Source of the DNA: Atkinsonella hypoxylon | Lineage: Eukaryota > Ascomycota > Sordariomycetes > Hypocreales > Clavicipitaceae | Assembly (NCBI GenBank): GCA_000729835.1 | Contig: JFHB01000048.1 | Span: forward strand, 62,001-126,000 | DNA length: 64,000 nucleotides | Direction: 5' to 3' | Shown: positions 1 through 12,300 of the stretch, in pieces | Position numbering within the stretch: the first letter of the stretch is position 1 | How the letters are laid out: each line of letters starts with the position of its first letter | Notes under the pieces: model-generated | Seen by the model: the letters and a program-made list of their open reading frames with translations, nothing else | The model's database searches: none | What the model was told of the DNA's origin: nothing | Made by a program: the position numbers and the translations under genes

Positions 1-433
1 TGCTTTCTCATAAGGAGTAAAGAAACTGACAATGGGTCTCGAGGTGCTCCTGGCTGGGGGCAACGAGCTTCATAGCGACAAGCTTGAACCTATTGGAAAT
101 CAGCATCGAGTGTTTCTGTGTATCGGCCGAGACCCTCTCCCAATAGGGATCTCCATGTTATTCTTACCCTCGGTTCTCAAAGCGAGAGATGATGGGCCCG
201 ATCAAGCCACGCTAAAATCTAAGTTAGACAATGAGGGTTTCGCAATGGATGTAAGAACACAAAGAACCTACGTGAACGCCGTCGGGCTTGATAGCAATGA
301 AGCTAGTCACATCGTGTCAGAATGAGTGCAATCGCGAGGGGAGTAAAAAAACATCAGTTCGTTGATGTTGTTGGAGGGGTAAAAAATGGCGGGGTAGACA
401 GCTAGACGCATGAGAGGGCTTGGAGATATCTGC
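1..433. other. left-edge non-coding stretch
   Basis: No gene can be supported here. One 97-codon open frame (32-325, +) begins at an ATG, but its translation shows no recognisable domain and it has no flanking splice signals that would extend it. It may belong to a gene continuing left of the window, or be chance. Confidence 0.4.
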
Positions 434-754
434 TCACGTCTGCTCGTTAACGCTCATGATGCTTTCTTTTTTCTGGTCTGTAAGGACTTGTGGTGGGAAA
501 GAAGCAGGAATTGAGTCGGAGGAAGAATTCGATGAATTTGAAGAAGTGAAAATGGGGTGAAGATTTTGGCGGAAGGAGGAGAGGAATAAAACGACAGCAA
601 TGGCAGCCAATGCTATAAGGATGCCAGCAAGAATTGGTGGGGTCAGGGTTCCCGTCGCTTGCTGTAGTGGTGGGACGGCACGACGAGTACCACTCCTCCC
701 ACGTTTGGAGTCAATGGTACTGTCATCGTCTTTGCTGTTGTGGCCTTCAGGCAT
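434..754 (-). CDS. doubtful small single-pass membrane protein or terminal exon
   Basis: A 106-residue frame with a polar N-terminal half rich in D, S and R, one clear hydrophobic segment (about residues 39-59, LTPPILAGILIALAAIAVV) and a Ser/Asn-rich tail. That layout (one membrane span with a low-complexity flank) is typical of small fungal surface proteins, but I recognise no family. The frame stays open upstream of the ATG for about 27 codons before a stop, and candidate splice signals exist there, so this could instead be the last exon of a larger minus-strand gene reaching toward 950. It lies divergently from the glucosidase II gene. Chance cannot be excluded. Confidence 0.3.
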   Translation of the reverse strand: MPEGHNSKDDDSTIDSKRGRSGTRRAVPPLQQATGTLTPPILAGILIALAAIAVVLFLSSFRQNLHPIFTSSNSSNSSSDSIPASFPPQVLTDQKKESIMSVNEQT

Positions 755-1520
755 GTCTCTCCGTCCACGACCGAGCGGGGTCTGGCTTAGCGATGGTGGG
801 ACCAGTCGTGTCTGGATCGGCGCCTACACCGACGGGCTTAAGCCTGCCGTAGTTATACCAGGAAATCGACACTTGTTGCAAGAAAAGCTTGTGATCGACA
901 CGCTTGCTCCTTGGTCACACTGGATCACGTGTGTTTAAGGGGATGGACTGGTGGCCGCAGGCAAATCAAGGCAAGTGAAGTTCGAGCTGTCAGCCAGTGA
1001 CAAGAGTCGGACTGCTGCTAAAGGTCTAGATATGGAATCGCGTGGCATTGGCCTGGCCCAGGTCATTCAGTATCTATGCAGCTCGTCTGTCCACATGGAC
1101 TATGGACAGCTTACTGGTGGTATTTTCTTGCGTCTCCCTGGCGCTCGATTGTGATGATCCCTTTTATCCAACACTTGAAGCTAACGGGGCCCAACCCCGC
1201 GGCTCAAGGGTCAAAGCGTTACTGCCACCCCAGGTCATTGGCCAATTGTGGCCCCACAGCAGCTCTCCAGGGACAGGTTGCATTCAGGACTTGGATGCTT
1301 CATATGAACCAGGCACAGCCGCTCCAGCACTCTATGGGAACGACTCCATCCACTTTTCTTAGAGGCTCATAAACCGGAAATACTGACCCGTGTGGCGATC
1401 AAGCAATTGCTCGAGCTAGGCTGCTTGGACTCAGCTTGTTTGCATCCATGAATTTTCTTTCATCTATTTAATAATTCGTATTTCTCCATACTGTATAGTC
1501 CTTGAGGGTGCGTTGCGATC
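755..1520. promoter_or_regulatory. upstream region of the glucosidase II gene
   Basis: About 770 bases with no supported gene. The overlapping plus-strand frames at 951-1372 are in different phases and look like chance. A CACGTG palindrome lies near 926-931. The stretch presumably holds the promoter of the glucosidase II gene and possibly the 5' part of the minus-strand frame at 434-754. Confidence 0.35.
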
Positions 1521-4498
1521 ATGCGGTCAGTCCTTGCCAAATCCAATCATTGGGCACCATTGCTATACTTCTTAGCTTCACTATTCTGTTTTGTTCAACC
1601 AATCGGTGAGTCTGGTCGACTACATTAACACCCACTTCTTCGAGGTGACTAACAGTTACAGTATCGGTGAAGGAACATGACTTCAAGAAATGTGATCAGT
1701 CGGGCTTTTGCAAGCGAAACCGTGCGTTTGCCGACAACGCCTCAGCTCAAACACCTACTTGGAGCTCACCTTACAACATAATTCCTGACTCGAGCAAATT
1801 CAAAGATGGGCAGTGGCAGGCCATAATCGTGAAGACGATAGACAATGGCGAGAAAGCCCGATTTCCCATCACTGTTTCACTTCTCAAAAGTGGCGTGGCT
1901 CGCGTTTCGGTCGACGAAGAAAGGAGACAGAAAAAAGACATCGAGCTTCGTCACGGAAGCAAAGCTCGGAAAGAACGCTACAATGAGGCAGAGAACTGGG
2001 TCATTGTAGGAGGCTTGGATTTGGACAAAAAGGCGCAGGTCGTCTTTCAAGACAAGGCTCAAGTGAACATTCAATATGGTAGCGACTCCAAACTCGAGGC
2101 TGTGATTAAATTTTCTCCTTTCCAGATGGAATTTAAACGCGATGGTGAGACTCATATCAAATTCAACGATCGGGGTTTGTTCAATATGGAACACTGGCGA
2201 CCTAAAATTGAGAAAGAGTCCACTGGAGGAGAGGATGAAAAATCCGAAGGAGATACAAACCCCCAGGGCGGCGAAGATGAGAGTACTTGGTGGGATGAGT
2301 CGTTTGGTGGCAATACCGACTCGAAACCTCGTGGCCCCGAGAGTGTCGGCTTGGACATCTCCTTCGTAGGGTACGAACAGGTATTCGGTATTCCGGAACA
2401 TACCGGTCCTATTTCTCTGCGACAAACCCGTGGCGGTGATGGAAACCATAATGAACCTTATCGGCTGTATAATACGGACGTGTTTGAGTATGTCTTGGAT
2501 AGTCCAATGACACTCTATGGCGCAATTCCGCTCATGCAGGCTCACCGCAAGGACTCCTCAGTTGGCGTTTTCTGGCTGAATGCTGCTGAGACGTGGATTG
2601 ATATTGTCAAAGAAAAGGACGGAAAGAACCCCCTCAGCCTTGGAAAGAGCACACAAAGCACGCATACACATTGGTTTTCTGAAGCAGGCATTCTGGATAC
2701 TTTTGTATTTTTGGGACCTACGCCTAGTGATATAACCAAGAAGTATGGTGAGCTTACTGGCTTTACTGCAATGCCTCAGGAGTTTTCTATTGGCTATCAC
2801 CAATGTCGCTGGAACTACATTTCGGATGATGATGTGAAAGATGTCGACCAGCGAATGGACAAGTACAAGATCCCTTACGACGTCATCTGGCTTGACATTG
2901 AGTACACTGATGAGAAGAAATATTTCACCTGGGATCCGCACTCCTTTGCTGACCCCGTCGGCATGGGCAAACAGCTTGATGCCCATGGCCGAAAGCTCGT
3001 GGTCATCATTGATCCGCACATCAAAAAGGTCGACAACTATCCTGTCAGTTCGACCATGCTTTCGAAGGACCTGGCCGTTCATAACAAGGATGACGAGATT
3101 TATGAAGGCTGGTGTTGGCCTGGTTCATCGAACTGGATCGATTGCTTCAATCCTAAAGCAAATGAGTGGTGGAAGACGCTTTTCAAATATGATAATTTCA
3201 AGGGAACCCTTGAGAATACTTTCTTGTGGAACGATATGAATGAGCCCTCTGTTTTTAATGGCCCCGAAACCACTATGCCTAAAGACAATCTTCATTACGG
3301 GCACTGGGAGCATCGTGACGTTCACAACTTGAACGGTCTGACGTTCCACAACGCGTCCTGGGAAGCCATGATTAGCCGCAAGAAGGGAGAGCGTCGACGT
3401 CCGTTTATTTTGACACGGTCTTTTTATGCTGGTTCACAGAGATTAGGCGCTATGTGGACTGGCGATAACCAAGCTAGCTGGGATCACCTTGCCGCCTCCA
3501 TTCCTATGGTCCTCAATCAGGGGATTTCTGGGTTTCCGTTTGCCGGCGCTGATGTTGGCGGTTTCTTCGGCAACCCCGAGAAAGACCTGATGGCCCGGTG
3601 GTATCAGGCTGGGATCTTCTACCCATTCCTGCGTGCTCATGCTCATATCGACTCTCGTCGCCGCGAGCCGTACACGCTAGGTGAGCCTTTTACCCAGATC
3701 TTGACTAAGGCGCTTCGTCTCCGCTACTCGCTGTTGCCATCATGGTATACGGCATTCTTTCACGCCAATCGTCATGGTAGTCCTATTGTCCGTCCGATGT
3801 TGTGGACGCATCCATCAGAGGAGGAGGGCTTCGCCGTTGATGACCAACTGTTCTTGGGCACAACTGGCCTTCTCGCCAAGCCAATTGTCGAGAAGGATAA
3901 GTTTTCCACCGAAATCTGGATTCCTGACGACGAGGTCTACTACGACTATTTCAGTTACAAGTTGATGAAGACACAGAAGGGCCAGAAAGTTACCGTCGAC
4001 GCTGCCATTGACTCTGTGCCTCTTCTGATGCGTGGCGGCCATATCTTTCCTCGTCGTGATATCCCTCGCCGATCCAGCGGTGCTATGCGCTTCGACGATT
4101 ACACGCTGGTGATCAACATTGCTAAGGATGGTTCTGCGGAAGGTGACCTCTATGCTGACGACGGCGACACCTTCGAACATGAAGAAGGTCAATACATTTA
4201 CCGCCAATTTCGATTGGCAGACAATGTACTAGAGTCGCGTGATGCTGAAGGAAGACATGTCAAATCCATCAAGGCCGGAAGCTGGCTCAAAGCCATGCGT
4301 GAAGTATACGTTGACCGTATCGTCATTGTTGGTGCACCTGCGATCTTGAACCGGAAGGAAGTCACGGTCGACTCCGAAGGTCGCACTTGGAGCATCAACG
4401 TTGATTTCCACGCCGCCGAGAAGGAACGGGCCGCGTTTGCAGTTCTTGGACGGGTAGGAGTGCGAATCAACGAGGATTGGACCATCAGGCTTGAGTGA
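1521..4498 (+). CDS. ROT2: glucosidase II catalytic alpha subunit (GH31), ER
   Basis: Alpha subunit of ER glucosidase II, which trims the two inner alpha-1,3-glucoses from N-glycans and so controls glycoprotein folding cycles. Two exons: 1521-1605 and 1662-4498, with a GTGAGT...TTACAG intron of 56 nt; the joined product is 973 aa, normal for the fungal family. Exon 1 encodes a hydrophobic signal peptide, and the mature protein opens with the typical KEHDFKKCDQSGFCKRNR segment. The GH31 barrel shows VIWLDIEYTDEKKYFTWD near residue 435, nucleophile motif WNDMNEPSVF near 550 and the acid/base region WTGDNQASW near 630. An acidic, Gly-rich insert sits near residues 215-255. The beta (lectin/HDEL) partner is not in this window. 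No frame damage is seen. Confidence 0.97.
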
Positions 4499-6731
4499 AC
4501 ATGTACAAGGTAAGGTGGGTTAGTGATGATAGACTGTAATACTATGGACAACTTGCTAGTCCTATAGCCGAATCCAGTGGATGCAAGCAAATACCAAGGA
4601 ACCTTCCTCCCTGAAACAGCAGGATCAGCAGAACATGATTTGTGATGCGATATAAAAGAACCGTGCATTATGGAGCAAGTGTTTGAAGTGATGTGCCAAC
4701 TCAGAAAGCATATGTATTTGTCAACAGGCTCCAAACTGTGTGTGCAATCATGTGCAGGTGACGAGACGTGGCCCAACCACTTGATTGTATACGCCGAAGC
4801 TTGGGATCATCTTCCAAGTAGTTTGGTAATTACAGAAGCCATTTCGTTTCGGCAGTAGGAAGTGTGGAGGTGCGTAATCACGAAGTATTTCATCAAGGCA
4901 GGAAATGCGAGCCGCCAAGAGCTCTAATTCGTATCATAAGGAGAAATACTCTACATATTAATGAAATCATTGTAGTAAAAACGGGCTTCAGTGGCATTAC
5001 GGAGCACTCCGCCCCGACGCGCAATGTTTATGACAACCCTCGAGTAGGGTGCAATTTTTGGTTACTTGAAGACTGTGGCGGCTGTGACGGTCAGGTACAG
5101 TGCGACGTGACGGCAGCGGCGGAAGAGGGGAGCATTAAAGCGAATGTTTAGGAAACAGCTGGCTCAGCTTGATTGGCGATTCCGGATGTGCAGTTGCAGA
5201 GATTCACATTCCTTAACAGTGTTGAGGGAGCAGGTTTGTCGCGAGCCCCGATATTGATCGATAATCAATTAATACTTATTACTTGTCTAGTAACTAATCT
5301 GTTTATATAATAATGCTCATATACTTTATTTTACACTGTACAGAAATTGCCTGCCAATAAGAAGTAGTAGTATTGCCGCCCACTACCAATTGGAGACAGC
5401 CCCTGCAAATAACCAGCTTGCTTAACACTGCTAAAGTGGATGTGGACCAATGAAAAATCATTATTATCGTGACCCAATCGTTGGAGACTTTGACGTCATG
5501 CGAGCTGCTGGACAGCTGAAGTCCCAACCAAAACATCTCGTTTTTTTTTAAATTTTTTTTTTCGGTGAGAATGTTAGTGGCTATTTGACATTGTTGTGTC
5601 CAAGAGAACAAGTACGGACTATTGTATGCATGTATATTGAACTTAACGTCCTAAAGGGATATGTCGACATATTTCCTGGGCCCCTGACACGCGCTTGAGA
5701 AAATTATGGCGCTTGGGCGCCTTGTCAACGGATGGTAATGTGGGTGTCCCGCTTATTCTCTTTTCCACATGCGGCTGCATGACTCTGTATGAAGCAGCTT
5801 AGGCATCAGCCCGCAGAGATTTGAACAAATTCAAAACGGCAGGCAGGCTCAGGGACTCGGTTCAATCCACCACCGCAGCATGTGCTAATTAAATTAGCCC
5901 CTTGACATGTATTATCTCGGCCGACAATTTGACCTTGTCACCGTCGTCTTATCTACACCCAGATTCAAGACAGATGGGAGCATCTCCACTAATCTTTTTC
6001 GTTGGACGTCGTCGTTCTATTGGCTGGTCGAATGAGTGCCAAGCTTGGGGAACATCGCTCTTGCCCTCCAACTCCATGACAAGTCAGTAACTTTTCTGGG
6101 TCACGCCTCCATTGGTCCCCATCTTAATTGCGCAACCCCTGGTTCCATGTTTGTTTTATGCTCACATTCTTTGGCGTGGTTCTCTTTCTCTTTCTCTTTC
6201 TCTTTCATCCCAAGCTCGCCAATTCCTGGGAAGACTTGCTTTATTCTTTCATCGCAGGCTTTTCTATTTTACATACTGTATCTAGCACTTGCTGCCTCTC
6301 TTTCGCTCGTTAAACCTCGGGTTCCGAACGCCACGCTAAACGCCACGCTAAACGTCATGCTCAACATCCACCAGCTCGCGATACCCACTTCTTGGCTGGC
6401 CATTTCGTCATTCGCTCCACATATCGCAACGGGGTCTTCACGTAACCTACCACGATTCATATGAAAATAGCACTAATCGACCGACGTTGAGCTAATTAAC
6501 TATACGACTAGCTCTAATCATACACTTTCTAGAACATCCGTACGACGATGCTCGATAGTTACAGCATTCTTCGCTTCCATCTCACTTTTTCGAACTTGTC
6601 GTGAAAACATCTCACACTAAATAATCAATCAACTAATGAATCAGTTGGCCATCTTGGCCTCACAAACTGCCTTTCAAGTTGAACCTCCATACGGCCTTCT
6701 AAAGCCTTGAAAATCTCGTTGGGCGGCCGAA
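4499..6731. other. 2.2 kb intergenic region with CT-rich leader
   Basis: No gene can be supported. Short frames on both strands (for example 4864-5151 +, 5303-5611 -, 6036-6464 +) are unrecognisable and not joined by good splice sites. A TTACGGAGCACTCCG inverted motif lies at 4997-5011. The stretch 6176-6205 is a repeated TCTTTC pyrimidine tract typical of fungal core promoters or 5' leaders; it belongs to the downstream channel gene. T/A runs occur at 5540-5563. Confidence 0.5.
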
Positions 6732-9338
6732 ATGGCCAGCTCAGCGCATTCAGATGATCATCATGCCGTTGAGCAGCAAGGCACTCATCCGCAACCACCA
6801 CGTCGACAAAGCGGCCCTGAGCCTTTTCCCGAGATCGAAATGCAACCCTCAGCCAGGGAAGATTACCACGATGACTTCCGGGAAAAGGTGTCTCCTCCAT
6901 CCTTGGACACGTTTAATACTCTTCAGCCTCACGATTCACATGGTATCGAGATGACGGCCAGGTCTCCGTCAGAAAATCGGGCCGAGGCTAGTCGACTGAC
7001 GGATGACCTGGAGCTGTTGAGAGCCGAACGCTACATCTCCAATCAAGAACACGAAGCGGCCGGGACTGCGGGAACTCAGTCTAAGACACGAGCTCACAAT
7101 GCAGAGCCTGATGATGCCTTCAACCCAGCCGTTACCAAAGATGAAGTGGCAAAAAAGAAGAATGAGGATGCGACATTATACAAGTTTTGGCTTTTTCTCA
7201 AAAAGTTTCCTCGATTTGTTCGATATATTGTTTACTTGTTTCCTGGGGCGGCTCTGCTTCTGATTCCAGTTCTTCTCGGGGCTCTGAAATACACCGACGG
7301 CAGCAATCTTGTCGGCGGACCGGGAGGTGTTAAATTGATGTGGTTCGGTATTTGGCTTGAGATCGTTTGGGCTTCGCTATGGGTATCTCGCATGATCACG
7401 AGTCTTCTGCCGCCTATTTTCTACAGCGTGGCGCGAATCGTTGGATCCACAAATGCTAAAAAGTGGAGGGATATTGGAGCTCATTTGGAACTTCATATCG
7501 CCTTATTCCTGTGGTTCCTGGCTATTTTGATTTCATTCAAGCCTATCAATAACGGGCACCGTCTCGGTACACCAGACAAAGATGACTCTGGTAACGATTG
7601 GGTGGATATTGTTAACAAAATCATCATCTCCCTATTCGTTCTCTTCACTCTCAACTTTGCCGAGAAGATCCTAATTCAATGGATCGCAACGTCTTTCCAT
7701 CAGCGGACCTATTCCACCCGCATTGAGAACCACAAGGGCGAGATCAAGCAGCTTGTTCAACTTTACGAGTACGCCAAAGCCCGACTCGAGGACACTGACA
7801 AGTTCTGGCAAGACCGCGACACAGGGACTGGTAATGCCAGTGGAGCGCAAACTCCTTTGGCTAATTTCCACCAGGGTGCTCGTCAGGTTCTCGGCAAGGT
7901 TGGCTACGTTGCCAATCGGGTCGGCAACGATCTTATTGGTAGGAAATCCAATACGAACGTCTCTCGCAAGGTTGTTTCCGAACTTCTTCGAAATACATCA
8001 TCCGCACATACGTTGGCACGTCTTATTTATCGCAGCTTGGTTCGAGAAGGTCGCGATACTGTTCATCCGGACGATATGGAGGTGGTGTTTTCTACGAAAG
8101 AGGAAATCGACGCTGCGTTTGGTGTATTTGACAAAGACCTCAATGGTGACATCTCCATTGAAGAGTTTGAGGCTGTGTGTAACGAGATTCACCTCGAAAA
8201 AAAGGCCATTGCCGCCTCTCTGAAAGATTTGGACTCTGTCATTCAGAAGCTTGACAAGGTGTTCATCTTTATCATCATCATAATTTCGATCGTCGTCTTT
8301 ATCTCCATCTTCTCAAGCTCAACCGCCGCGGGCCTGGCCTCAGCTAGTACCTCAATTCTAGGTCTGGCGTGGGTTCTGCAGGCTACGGCTCAGGAATTCT
8401 TGCAGTCCATCATCTTTGTCTTCGTCAAGCATCCCTTTGATGTGGGTGATCGTGTCACTATTTATGGATCCACAGGTGCTACCATGACAGGGGATGATTA
8501 TTATGTTACTGAGATATCACTCTTGTATACCGAGTTCAAGAAGCTCCAGGGACAAATCGTACAGGCTCCCAACTCAGTGCTCAATACTTTATTCATTCTC
8601 AACCAGCGCCGATCCAATGGCATTTCGGATGTCATTCCCCTAGAATTCAAGTTCGGCACCCCGGCCTGGATGATTGAAGAGCTCAAGGCGCGCATGCTCG
8701 ATTTTTGCCTGGCAAATAAGCGTGAATACCAACCAACTATCATTGCTGAAATGACTGGTGTGGAAAAAGTTCGATCTTGCACAATGAATATGGTGTTTAT
8801 CCATAAATCAAACTTTCAAAATGAGCTCCTACGTCTTAACCGACACAATAAATTTGTCACTGAGCTTGCTTATCAGATGGAGCAGATTGGCATCCAAGGT
8901 CCACTACGCATGGATCCCGGCGGCAGTAGAGAGTATCCCATGTACTATGCTGGTTCGCATCCTCCTCCTTATAATGGTAAGGGACAAATTCACGACGACT
9001 CAATGGGACATGCGCCAGGTCCGACGCGCAGTGCCATGCCCAGGCACAACAGTGTGCGAAGTACGCGGTTGTCCACAACAAATGAAGAAGCCATTGCCGG
9101 CTTCCAAGATGTATTCGAGACCCGTCGCGATCAATCTCAAGCCCGACGTATGGAATCAATTCGAGAGAAAGATCTTGCAGAGAAAATCGAAGCCGAGCGC
9201 GAACCGCAAGCTTCGACAACGAGTGCTACCCTCACACGTACTCAGTCTCTTGAATCACAGGGCCGTTCTCATTTGTTCAGCCGGTATCGTGGCGGATCCA
9301 AGAGCCTGCAGCGACAGGGAACACGAGACATGGTTTAA
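6732..9338 (+). CDS. EF-hand MscS-family mechanosensitive channel (Msy1/Msy2 type)
   Basis: An 868-residue intronless frame. Order of parts: disordered acidic N-terminus (1-150); four or five hydrophobic segments between about 160 and 320 (for example LMWFGIWLEIVWASLWVS); a soluble linker; one EF-hand with loop DKDLNGDISIEEF near 467-479; a strongly hydrophobic segment near 513-530 (FIFIIIIISIVVFISIF); the MscS pore/beta core about 535-650 with GLAWVLQATAQEFLQSIIF and HPFDVGDRVTI; and a disordered C-tail. This is the architecture of S. pombe Msy1/Msy2 and Aspergillus MscS-like channels, which sit in ER/cortical membranes and shape Ca2+ responses to hypo-osmotic shock. The single EF-hand just before the pore suggests direct calcium gating or modulation (inference). 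ATG 6732 gives a full-length protein. Confidence 0.95.
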   Translation: MASSAHSDDHHAVEQQGTHPQPPRRQSGPEPFPEIEMQPSAREDYHDDFREKVSPPSLDTFNTLQPHDSHGIEMTARSPSENRAEASRLTDDLELLRAERYISNQEHEAAGTAGTQSKTRAHNAEPDDAFNPAVTKDEVAKKKNEDATLYKFWLFLKKFPRFVRYIVYLFPGAALLLIPVLLGALKYTDGSNLVGGPGGVKLMWFGIWLEIVWASLWVSRMITSLLPPIFYSVARIVGSTNAKKWRDIGAHLELHIALFLWFLAILISFKPINNGHRLGTPDKDDSGNDWVDIVNKIIISLFVLFTLNFAEKILIQWIATSFHQRTYSTRIENHKGEIKQLVQLYEYAKARLEDTDKFWQDRDTGTGNASGAQTPLANFHQGARQVLGKVGYVANRVGNDLIGRKSNTNVSRKVVSELLRNTSSAHTLARLIYRSLVREGRDTVHPDDMEVVFSTKEEIDAAFGVFDKDLNGDISIEEFEAVCNEIHLEKKAIAASLKDLDSVIQKLDKVFIFIIIIISIVVFISIFSSSTAAGLASASTSILGLAWVLQATAQEFLQSIIFVFVKHPFDVGDRVTIYGSTGATMTGDDYYVTEISLLYTEFKKLQGQIVQAPNSVLNTLFILNQRRSNGISDVIPLEFKFGTPAWMIEELKARMLDFCLANKREYQPTIIAEMTGVEKVRSCTMNMVFIHKSNFQNELLRLNRHNKFVTELAYQMEQIGIQGPLRMDPGGSREYPMYYAGSHPPPYNGKGQIHDDSMGHAPGPTRSAMPRHNSVRSTRLSTTNEEAIAGFQDVFETRRDQSQARRMESIREKDLAEKIEAEREPQASTTSATLTRTQSLESQGRSHLFSRYRGGSKSLQRQGTRDMV

Positions 9339-12300
9339 GTGTTGGTGCTCTGGACGGCCAAAACTCTGACATTTTTCTTTATTGCATCACTTTACGAAGT
9401 ACTTTGACGCTTTCCTTATGCTGGCGGAGTCGAGCCCAGCATTCGTATTTGGCTCGCACTACTACCGGCCTCTCTTGAGTATTGTTCTGCATATGATATA
9501 TTGCTTTGTGCAACATGAGCGAGAATTTCACCTGACTAGATATAGACATGAGTGAGAATAGAACAATGATGATAGGCTTTATTGCAACGCTTCCGTGTAG
9601 TGCTCATGAAAGGACAGGAACAACCCAAACGGCGCATAGTCAGAGAAGAATAGTGATACAGAAATGAGAGTGGAAAGATTTGAATCACTGACATATCCTG
9701 GCAAAGCATCAGACTCCAATCGTAAGTGCATGGAGAGGCTTGGCTACCTGGACATGGTATAGCACCTGCCGTAACGCCTCTATAGCGTTGCTATCGCGAA
9801 TCATGGCGCAGTGACAGGATTAGCCAAATACGTCTGACCATTGTCCATCCGGACCTACCCGTCCACAAACAGCCGTCTTTTCCGCGACTGCCATATGCTT
9901 GTTCCACTTGATCACTTTCCCATTTCCATTTTGCAGCAAGTTCCGCTCACGTAGGTAAACAGCATCCGCAAGCAAAGTAAGTCTTGTCTTAAACCCCGCC
10001 GAGACATCGACAAGATGGCGTTTCTGCCGTCATGTCTCGTCCTACGAGCGCCTTACAGCTTCACATTTATGAAAGTAGCTTGTCTATAACTATTAGCAAT
10101 TTGAACTCGGGTTACGGCATCCGACGCGATGACATGCGTTATGAAGCCGAGCACGAATACCTACCTGCTCATATCCCGCTCGAGTTGGTTCACCAGACTT
10201 GGCCTCCGCAGATGGGTTCCGCTGTTCGGGAAGAGTGAATCTACGTCTTGGGGACTACTCGCACGGTCATTGACGTGCATCCAACCTCTGGTGGCGAAGG
10301 CAGCATTCTTCTCGTGGCTGGAGACACTTGCTTCCCAGCCCCGCTGCGTCGTGTAAGAGAAAAGAAAAGAAAAGAAAAAAAAAAAAAGGAAAAAAAAAAA
10401 AAACCTGTGGCTTAGCGCAGAGGCGCAACGTGGCAAGTTCTGGAGGAAGGGGTCTGGCTATATCGGGAGAATGGGTCCGCCCAGCCACCTATACAGACGG
10501 CTGACAGGAGGGTGAAAAGCATGACGCCATTCGCTGGGTCGTACCCGCTGTCAAATGTCAGTTCCAAGCCATGCTTATCAAGGGTATTTGCAGGTCGGGT
10601 TCTACTGGCTAGTGATTTCTCTTTTGTTCTGACATGTCTGATCGCCTTGCGGCAAGAACGATGTGCTGCATAAGTAAAGCAGCTTGTAATGTCCGACAAT
10701 GGCTGCAACAGGGAAGGTGTCACATTCTCGATCCAAGGTAGAACGATGACTTCTGACATACCACCAAGAGGCAATCATGATCAACAAAGTGCAGACGGCT
10801 TATCAGATGTTTTTTCCCTAGATGTTTGGCGCTGCGGTACATGACATGTTTACTCGAAGTGGCAACAAGTAGCTACGCGTATTGCTCGACACGCATTGTT
10901 GGGCATTACCCGGATTTAAACCAGACCGAGAAAAAAAAAAAAAAAAAAAAACCCTGATCCCTCAAAGTTTAACAAGGATGATACTTTATTTTTATTTTTA
11001 TGCGCTGCACGTGGAAATCACCATGGTCACGACGCGCCAGCGCACAGGCATGCTCGTATCTAAGACAGATATTTTTGGTCCTTGCTGGTATCTCGTGCGT
11101 TTCGCTCTCTTTGAGCGCCGACTCGGACAAGGCGACGCGCTTGTTTGATGTCTGGATTAAGACCATCAATGACAAAGGGCTGGGAAACGTGGCGTGGGGC
11201 GGTACATGCAGCCTGAGGGCGAGTCCGACAGACAAAGTGAAAAGACACGCTAGCAAGATTGTAGGCGGAGCCACTGCTTTTCTACGTGCATTTCAGGGAG
11301 TCCCATTGACCCCCCCCCCCCACATCCTTGCATCTGGGTGACAGTTTCATTGATCGATTGGTTGTGTGAAAGTTAATTATGGGCCTCTGTGCCTCGGTAT
11401 ACCAGGTAGTTAACTATACCAGTAACTTATTAAATTATTGGCCTTGTTTGTTCCTTGGGCCCGGGGTGTCCTATTTGTCGCCCGTGGCACCATTAATAAT
11501 AGATAAGGGCCTCCTCTCCCACACCCGTCATCGAGCATCACCCAGCATCAACTCAAATAAAGATAGTTTGCCGAGGCTAGACGCCCGGCAACGAACGGTC
11601 TCTTGCGTTCTACAACTCGCAATGGGAGGTGAATACACATATGCCGGGAAAGCGCGCAACCGAAACTACCAAGTAAATGGTCAATTGGACACAGAAAAGA
11701 GAAAGTGGTTGCGAAAGGATATGCAGAATCGACTACAGTGGCTTGTTGTACTCACTGAACACTCATCACGCCAAGCTCAAACTACTGGACGATATATCAG
11801 TTTGATTTTTGCCTGTTGCTATGGCGATCATCATGTGAGGTGCGGTTTAAGAAGCATGTCGAGAACACTGTCAGCCAATCCGGTATTAAATCCTGTGGAT
11901 AGGCGGCGGTCCTCAGCCCCTCCCACATCAAGAAGCACTGTAGGAGATGAACATGAATGTTCGGCGGTTGTTCGTTTGCTGTAAATAGGTTTCGATGGAT
12001 AAAGCCACAAGCCTCACGGATAGAAGTAACGCATCGCCAGCCCAGTGAGAAAGGGAGAGCCATAGATCGCCGGGGGTTGCAGACAGCCGCATTATGCAGC
12101 AGACCAATCAAATACGTTGATCCCGTTGCAACGATAGCCTAGGCGTATTAGCAGTTGACAATAAGCTTTCGCCAGAATGCGGTGGCGGTGGCGGCTCGTG
12201 ATGCTGCCGAGAGTTCGCCAAGGGGAGGACTTGTCGTTTTGCTCTTCCACGGCTGGATCTTGTTCAAGTGGGGAGGAGGTACTAACGCATTCACCAGCAA

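Noticed and set aside
1877..2545. 222-codon minus-strand frame opposite the glucosidase II gene
   Set aside because: Antisense shadow of a well-conserved GH31 exon; no family signature of its own.
5850..5880. GGTTCAATCCACC resembling a tRNA T-arm
   Set aside because: Stem complement and the rest of the cloverleaf are missing.
9670..9740. tRNA-like stretch with GATTTGAATC resembling a T-loop on the minus strand
   Set aside because: The flanking bases do not form a T-stem, anticodon stem or acceptor stem; not a tRNA.
11379..11984. 201-codon plus-strand frame
   Set aside because: No recognisable domain, no splice extension, composition like the surrounding non-coding DNA.
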